From contig NW_004955429.1 of NCBI RefSeq assembly GCF_000276665.1, positions 1,318,344 to 1,382,343 of the forward strand: a stretch of 64,000 nt of DNA. Reading direction: 5' to 3'. Positions 58,086-64,000 of the stretch are shown here, one piece after another. The DNA comes from Chinchilla lanigera. Its lineage: Eukaryota; Chordata; Mammalia; Rodentia; Chinchillidae. The notes below the pieces were generated by a model. It searched no databases. It was not told where the DNA came from and saw only the letters and a program-made list of their open reading frames with translations. Each line of letters opens with the position of its first letter. Position 1 is the stretch's first letter. A program made the position numbers and the translations under genes.

Positions 58086-58252
58086 AAAAACTCTTTATTG
58101 CTGGGAGTGGTGGCTCATGACTATAATCCCAAGCACCTAGGAGGCTGAGGCAGAAGTATTGTTGTGAGTTTAAGGCCAGCTTGAACTACATAGCTAGACC
58201 CTCTTTCCAAAACCCAAAAAAACCCAAAACAAAACAAAAAACTCTTTACTGA
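58086..58252 (+). mobile_element. B1 SINE with imperfect 14-bp target-site duplication
   Basis: Sense B1: 'gctgggagtggtggctcatg', 'actataatcccaagcaccta', 'ggaggctgaggcagaagtat', 'ggccagcttgaactacatag', 'ctagaccctctttccaaaac' and an A-rich tail. Flanked by 'aaaactctttattg' and 'aaaactctttactg'. Confidence 0.92.
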
Positions 58253-61200
58253 GCTACTGAAATATTGGTGTTTGTTTGTCACGGTGTCCAGCACTACTCA
58301 CATAGGAATCAGCAGCTGACCTAACAAGCAAGATGTGTGTACCTTGGAGAAAAGAAAGTTCCTTATTTTGAGGAGACTAAATTTGACTGCATGACTGAAA
58401 TGTTGATTGTCCACAGTGGAGTGAGAAGATTAAGGATACAGGCTCTGAGATGTAGGAGGACAGGTTAAAGCAGTTCACAGAAATATAATCTCACAGTCCT
58501 CTTTTGTCATTATGAGGACTTTAGCTTACTATTTTGGCAAGAGTGACAATTTGATGGTATGTGAGAAGGAAAGAAATATAATATCATTTTGTTTCAAAAA
58601 TGATAAACCAAATACATAACCTGGACTAAAAGACAGATACAATAGAATTAGCCTCTGGGCTTCATAAATCTAGGCCAGTGTAGGGAAAGTGTGAGCCAAG
58701 GCAGTAGCAGAAGCATAGGAGAGGGTAGGGGGTTGGGTAAGAGAGAAATGATAGGAATAATTAACAAGATCTGCTTAAAATTGAAAAGAAAATGGAAGAT
58801 AAAACTGTGGAGAAAATAAGATATCCCATCAATGGACAAGAATAGTAGGGGAGACTGGGCAGAGAAGTATTTGTGAACTCCAAGTACTTGCAATTCAAGT
58901 TTTCTGCAAATCTAAAACTGGCCTAATAAATACAATCTAGTCATTAAAACAAGAGGATGGATACGTACATACAATGGTTAGAGTTCATGTTTAAGAGGTG
59001 GTTACAGTTTTCCAGCCCGATTTCGGTCATTTGCTTCATTCTCTCCAGCGTATGACCACTGTCGGAGAGATGAAGTGAGCAGGTGGATTGTCTTGTGTTC
59101 TTTTATTGAGTCTCCCTTTACCATGTTAACCTTAAGGCTTGCAGTTTTATAAGTTAAAAGTTCAATCACATTGCTTTTATTTTTAATAGTTCATGTTAAC
59201 AATAAATAGTGATTATATACAGGGTGGGGCATGGGTACATGTGCATAGGATTCTTAATTCTTTTTATGTCGCCTGTTCCTCCCCTCCTTCTTTCCCTAGC
59301 TCTCGATCCCCTTCCCATTTATAAAAGATTTATCTCCCTATTTCTTATTACCTATCTTTTATTTCACTTGTTAATTTATTTATGATTTGAGTTTCTCCTA
59401 TGAGATTTCTGTACCCTTAAACCCTGTGAGCTGAGTTAAAAAAAAAAAACCTCACTACGTCGAGTTTTTAAAAATTATTTTCCTATTTTAGTGCTGACAC
59501 AAAAGAAAGTCCAAGTGACTTAACCATGGTATCCCTCCAAGTGTGAGAAGAAGCTGGCAGCAAAGTCATTCCTAAGTTCCAGAACATCCCGTGTTGTGGG
59601 ATCAAGTTAAAGCCTTAGGCCAAGCAGGAGAAATCACTGATGAGTGTTTGTTGTGTCCCAGTCAACTGGCCGCCATCAGGAAGGCCAACCAAGGGGGGAG
59701 GGTGCTGTCAGTAGTCCCACACACACAAATCACTTGGTACTTCTCTCTTTTGGTTTTCTGTAGTTAATGGTAGACGGGGATTCATATGTCTGCTGAAGCA
59801 CCTCCCAGTTGCGCCACTGGAATGAGCAACTCCAGACCACAGATTAGATCCAACTTCAAATAAACATTTCCCCTTGGTAGCCATTGCTGTTGATCCAAAG
59901 AGCTGGGCAGATGGAACAGGATAAGAATGGCAACCAGACACAGGTACACGGAGGAGCACCTTCTCATGGTGTTATATTTCCCAAACATGTGTGACCTTCA
60001 GCTGCGCACAGGTGGGTTAGCTACCCTTGGAATCATCAAGCTCCAAAAAATGATGCTGAGAGATCACAGAAGACCCACACTTCCACTGGACTGGGCCACA
60101 TATTCCTGCTTCCTAAAGAGAGGTAGCAGCTCTGGAGAGTTTCTACCACAGGTACTCAGGCCTAAGCCAAGTAGAAGGCAGATCATCAGAAGACCCTTCT
60201 GCTTGGTAAGAATATAAACAGACTCATCAGTTATAGAGCAGCTTCTTCAACTTCCATCGTTGAGATACCTTTGGGCCCAATAATTTTTTGGTCCAGGGGC
60301 TTTCCCGTGCATCGCAGAATCTTAAATACATCTAATAACCTTTATCACTACCTCAGGTAACAGTTCTTCTGTTGGAATAAATAAAAAGTCACCAATCATT
60401 GCCAGATGTCCGCTTATGAGGGCTGAGGGAGACATGAAAATTACCCCGTCAGTCACAACTAGTACGTGAGATGACCCTAATGTTACAGAATTAATTTTAG
60501 ACAGAACATTTCTTACCTTCCTTTTTCATTTTTTAATTAGTTCCTGCCTTGCAGACCCCAAAGACATAATCAATAGATCTTTAATTCTGGGAATTCTTCC
60601 ACCATCTGCAAAGCAAATGAGGGCTGATATTCCATCATTCTACACTGAACAGAGGAAGCGGAGATTTATCAAATGACTCCACTGAGGGACCCTCGAAGTT
60701 TCCTAAATCCAACAAGGGAGGGGTTGCCTCTAACACAGGTGACGTCTATGTGGGGAAGATTGCATCAGAGTAGTTCAAACAAAAAGACCAAATTGCATGA
60801 TTCATTCTGGAAGAGTATTTCAAAAAATGAGCCCTATTTTATAAATTCACATTTTTATTTTTATCCAGGACTTCCATGAACCGAGATAGAGATAAATGAT
60901 TTCTTCTCAAAGGGGAAATAAGAAGGAGTTTAATCTTGGTCTTCTATTGCTTGAAACTATTCCACCTCTGTGAACTCATTTCATATTTTCAGCTACTAAA
61001 AGGAATAAAGAATTTAGCAAGTTCCCATGTGACCACATATTGCTAATAGAACAATTAATAATTTTTAAAAGGGCCCCCTTTGAAAAGACATTCGGTATCA
61101 TGTATCACAGGACAGATTTCAGTGCTGCTGCAGCCCAATTTGATCTAGTCTCCGAACAGTCATATTTATTTATTCATTTACCTAACATACTTTTGTTGAA

Positions 61201-61599
61201 ACCTTTTTTTCCCTAGAATTATCTAGGTAGCAGGAATAATTCTTTGAACAGGATGGGTGATGGAGGTCCACAGACACTGACTGTGTTATGAGAGGTACCT
61301 TCACCTAACTAATAGGGACTCCAGGTGCTCCTTGTGACCAGGGCTCAGGACCAGGCAAACTCCCAATGCAAGCAGCATCCAGGACAAGCACAAGGAGATG
61401 CTAGGAAAAAGGGAGCTGGAGAAGAATGTCCTCATGAGAGGCATGTACAAATCCTGAGAGATGTCATTATGAATGCATTATTATCCCATGGCATACATAA
61501 ACCAAAATTTAGGCTTTAGGGCCAGCGTCCTCTGCAGATTAGCTTGGAGTTAGCTTATTTAAGCATGGCAATCAAGTCACCCTCTCACCTGGCTAATAA
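58253..61599. other. Mostly unannotated interval
   Basis: 3.3 kb without a confident element. A minus-strand frame at 59782-59988 begins with a signal-peptide-like N-terminus (about 20 hydrophobic residues after its second methionine) but stops after 68 codons. 59505-59550 may be a weak MIR. Confidence 0.3.
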
Positions 61600-61850
61600 G
61601 TTGAACAAAAGTGGAGAAGGTGTAGCCTTTGTGCACTGTTCTTAGAAATGGCAAATGAGGCAGCCATTATGGTAAACAGAAGATATTTTGAAAACGTTTT
61701 TAAAAAGCTATAATTATCATATGATTAAAAATTCTATGCCTGAGTCTATATCGGACACTCCTGACAACAGAATGTAAGAGGTGTATATGCTCCCATATTC
61801 ATGGTGCAATATTTATAGTAATCAAAAGAAGGAAGAAGCCTAGGCATCTA
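61600..61850 (+). mobile_element. Old L1 ORF2 fragment, sense
   Basis: 'gtggagaaggtgtagccttt', 'gtgcactgttcttagaaatg', 'aggcagccattatggtaaac', a decayed 'ccatatgatccagcaat' segment, 'catattcatggtgcaatatt' and 'agtaatcaaaagaaggaaga'. These follow, in order, the L1 ORF2 3' portion ('...gtgcactgttggtgggaatg...cagcattattcacaatagcc...'). Interrupted by stops. Confidence 0.65.
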
Positions 61851-63750
61851 TTGGTCCGTCAGCATATGTGGCCAACCCTTACCCTTTCTTTTACTTCTCC
61901 TTTCAGAGTGACAGTCCTAATAAGCATAAACACCTCATTGTGGGTTAGAATGGGGAAGGAGAATCAGGTAGCATTTCTCATCTTGGTAAAAATCTTCATA
62001 GTGCAGTGTGGAGAAATTCGTAAAGCACTGTTACAATGGATCTAAAGAAAACAGATAACATCTCTGGCAAGAGTTGATGGCAAGTTGGCCAGGGTTTGGT
62101 AACAAAGACTGAAATAGCCTAAGATGAATCAGCATGAGAGACTGCAAGTCCATGGTCAAATATGGGTTTCCAATCTCAGAGGAGTTGTTTGGGCCATTTT
62201 GATATACTAGAGAGTCACTGATGTCCAGCTGAAAATTACAGTGATGTGAATGACTAAAGAAGAATCTACTATAAGATGGGAAATGATTTTGATTTAAATA
62301 ATTCTAGCACAGAATTGATGCACATAAAACATGCACCTAGGTGAGGCTGGGAAAGAGAAAGAAAAGGCTAGATAAATGCTATCAACAGATCATTAAAGCA
62401 AGCAGTCGACTTGAAACAAGGAACAGTGAATACTTCACAATGTGGGGATTCATCAGTTGTAATAAATGCTACTGAGTGTTCAGTAGGTTGCAAAATAAAA
62501 ACCTGTCACTGTGATCTTAGCATAGGATATATCAGTGGAGTTTAGATGCTAGAAACCAGGCTAAAAGGAAAGGGCCTTCCACTTGGCTGTTTCTTTAAGA
62601 CTACAGAGGAGACTCACAGGATTCCTGCTCACCTTCCTCCAGATGTAAGGTCACAACAGTGTCCCTGTGAGTAGCAGCATGCAGCTTGAGACCTGGGATG
62701 GAGACCTAGGATGAGCTTTCCTGAGATATCCTTGAATCCTCAGCCATATAATAAAAATACGGCCAAAGTACTTGCTTGAAGGTGTTGTGCAAAATGACCA
62801 GGCCTAGAGGAAGGCTGAGCTGCTAAGAACTGAATGAAGGTCAGATGTAGACTCCAAGGTATCCACATTAAGAATGAGGGCCAGCAGATCCCAGGAGCAA
62901 TAGAATCCACGTTCAACATAAAGTCATGAGTATAACCTAAACTGTTACAAACCAGAACCGAATGTTACAAGGGCATCCAACAGTAAGAAAGATGGCGATC
63001 ATTTCTACGGACACCAGAGGAGCCACACACCAGCAAGGAAGGTATACCGTTCTTTTAAGAGTATCTCCCTACTCAGTATCCCAGAGAATATGAGAGAAAT
63101 TGATTTCCTAATTAAGACAATACTCCTTACGGAAACAAATTTAGAGCTTTTTTAACTTTTCATGATAGGTATTAGGGGAAAGTTTGGATGAGATTTAAAT
63201 TAACAAATAGGCTCTTGCTCTTTGCATATCTGAATGTGATGTGCATATCTTTCATCTTTCAGTTAATTGAAACAGATGAGCACATTTAATTAATGAGGAT
63301 GATCTAAGTAAAGGGAAGTTGCTCAATAAGGGAGGGAAATTTCAATCATATGATGGGAACCTGCTGTCAGAAAGTTTAATGTTTTGTTCAAACCCTCCCC
63401 CGCCCTCCTCTCAAATCCTCTACTAAACAATGTGAGACTTTCTGGCTCAGTTCTTTTTTGCTTCAACATCAGTTCTGTTTGTGTTTCTCTAAACAAACAC
63501 TTTAAAGTCCTTCTGGCATAATGTGCTTCTGTGTAAATATTGTGTCTTGTGTCTCCACTGTTTGCAAAGTTTCTGTCAAGTACAAGGTAATTAATAACAG
63601 AAATCTGTGCAATAATCATATCTTAGAAGCAGATTTTTAGATTACCTATTTTCATCAAAATGATGCAGTGAGAAGTGACTGAAATCCCAGTGGATTTACT
63701 TGAAGATCTTGACCCAGCAAGTCTGTGAAGGTCCTGAGTTCATTGGTCAG
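61851..63750. other. Repeat-poor interval
   Basis: 1.9 kb without a confident element or exon. The stretch at about 63180-63310 carries octamer-like 'tttgcat' and TAATTAAT motifs and could be noncoding regulatory DNA, but there is no direct evidence. Confidence 0.3.
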
Positions 63751-63751
63751 T

Positions 63752-63795
63752 ACAACAAGAAAAGAAAAAGAAAAAAGAAAGAAAGAAAGAAAAGA
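63752..63795. repeat. (AAAG)n-type A/G-rich microsatellite
   Basis: Imperfect AAAAG/GAAA units for about 44 bases. Confidence 0.92.
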
Positions 63796-64000
63796 ACCCC
63801 TGGCAATCAAAATCAAACTATCAACTCATGCCTGTGCAATTCATCTCATCCTTCCCATCATTACATGATGGGTACCCTGAAATCAGAACAGGAGAGAGAG
63901 GACACTCACACTATTCGTAGCATAGCACAATCTTATCGATTCTAGAAGGTCAGTAGAGCCATTTATAGATGACACTCATCATACATACATGCCACACTCT

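Noticed and set aside
59782..59988. Minus-strand frame with a signal-peptide-like hydrophobic N-terminus
   Set aside because: Ends after 68 codons with no following splice donor or recognisable domain; hydrophobic starts are common by chance.
1..64000. CRISPR arrays, operons, ribosome-binding sites, prokaryotic mobile islands
   Set aside because: Composition, SINE/LINE/LTR content and absence of long coding frames show vertebrate nuclear DNA.
1..64000. Nuclear mitochondrial insertion or rRNA fragments
   Set aside because: No recognisable mitochondrial gene, D-loop or rRNA segment was seen while reading.

Overview
This is 64 kb of AT-rich mammalian nuclear DNA with no protein-coding exon, tRNA, rRNA or CpG-island promoter that I can support. 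The host is most likely a rodent. The youngest insertions are ID-type SINEs (tRNA-Ala-derived) with long target-site duplications. There are also B1 (7SL-derived) SINEs and several B1-dID dimers, in which a B1 monomer is followed by an ID-like tRNA unit. As I recall, B1-dID is known from squirrel-related, beaver, dormouse and hystricognath rodents, so a non-murid rodent is likely. The species cannot be fixed by eye.

The window is best read as intergenic or deep intronic sequence made of layered transposon fossils. 0-10 kb: MLT1-type and other ERV LTR pieces, an L1 3' remnant, an ID SINE, a MIR split by a B1-dID, and a CpG-containing solo-LTR candidate at about 8.9 kb. 10-20 kb: dinucleotide repeats, MLT1 LTRs, a minus-strand ERV LTR, an old L1 ORF2 remnant carrying a clean ID insertion, and a long decayed L2/CR1-type LINE on the minus strand that still shows endonuclease and reverse-transcriptase motif traces. 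20-30 kb: B1s, MIR, an MLT1 LTR split by L1 sequence, and a GGAA/GGGAA purine tract containing a 185-base assembly gap. 30-40 kb: MLT2-type ERVL LTRs, further LTRs, L2 pieces and an unexplained CpG-richer open frame at 34.8-35.1 kb. 40-50 kb: a perfect 31-base palindrome, an internally deleted mariner-like DNA transposon (about 41.67-42.05 kb), B1-dIDs, MaLR-type LTRs and L2 3' ends. 50-64 kb: a complex inverted/direct duplication at 49.4-50.35 kb, two head-to-tail MaLR-type LTRs, L2, an ID, a B1, an L1 remnant, and several repeat-poor stretches that could hold conserved noncoding elements.

No genes work together here. The biology is the sequence of insertions: L2, MIR and MLT1 oldest, then L1, ERVL and mariner-like elements, then B1-dID and B1, then ID. 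The most interesting items are the mariner-like element with paired terminal inverted repeats and flanking TA, and the 49.4-50.35 kb rearrangement that places near-identical open frames on opposite strands. Repeat family names come from my memory of consensus sequences and were not computed; boundaries of old elements are approximate.
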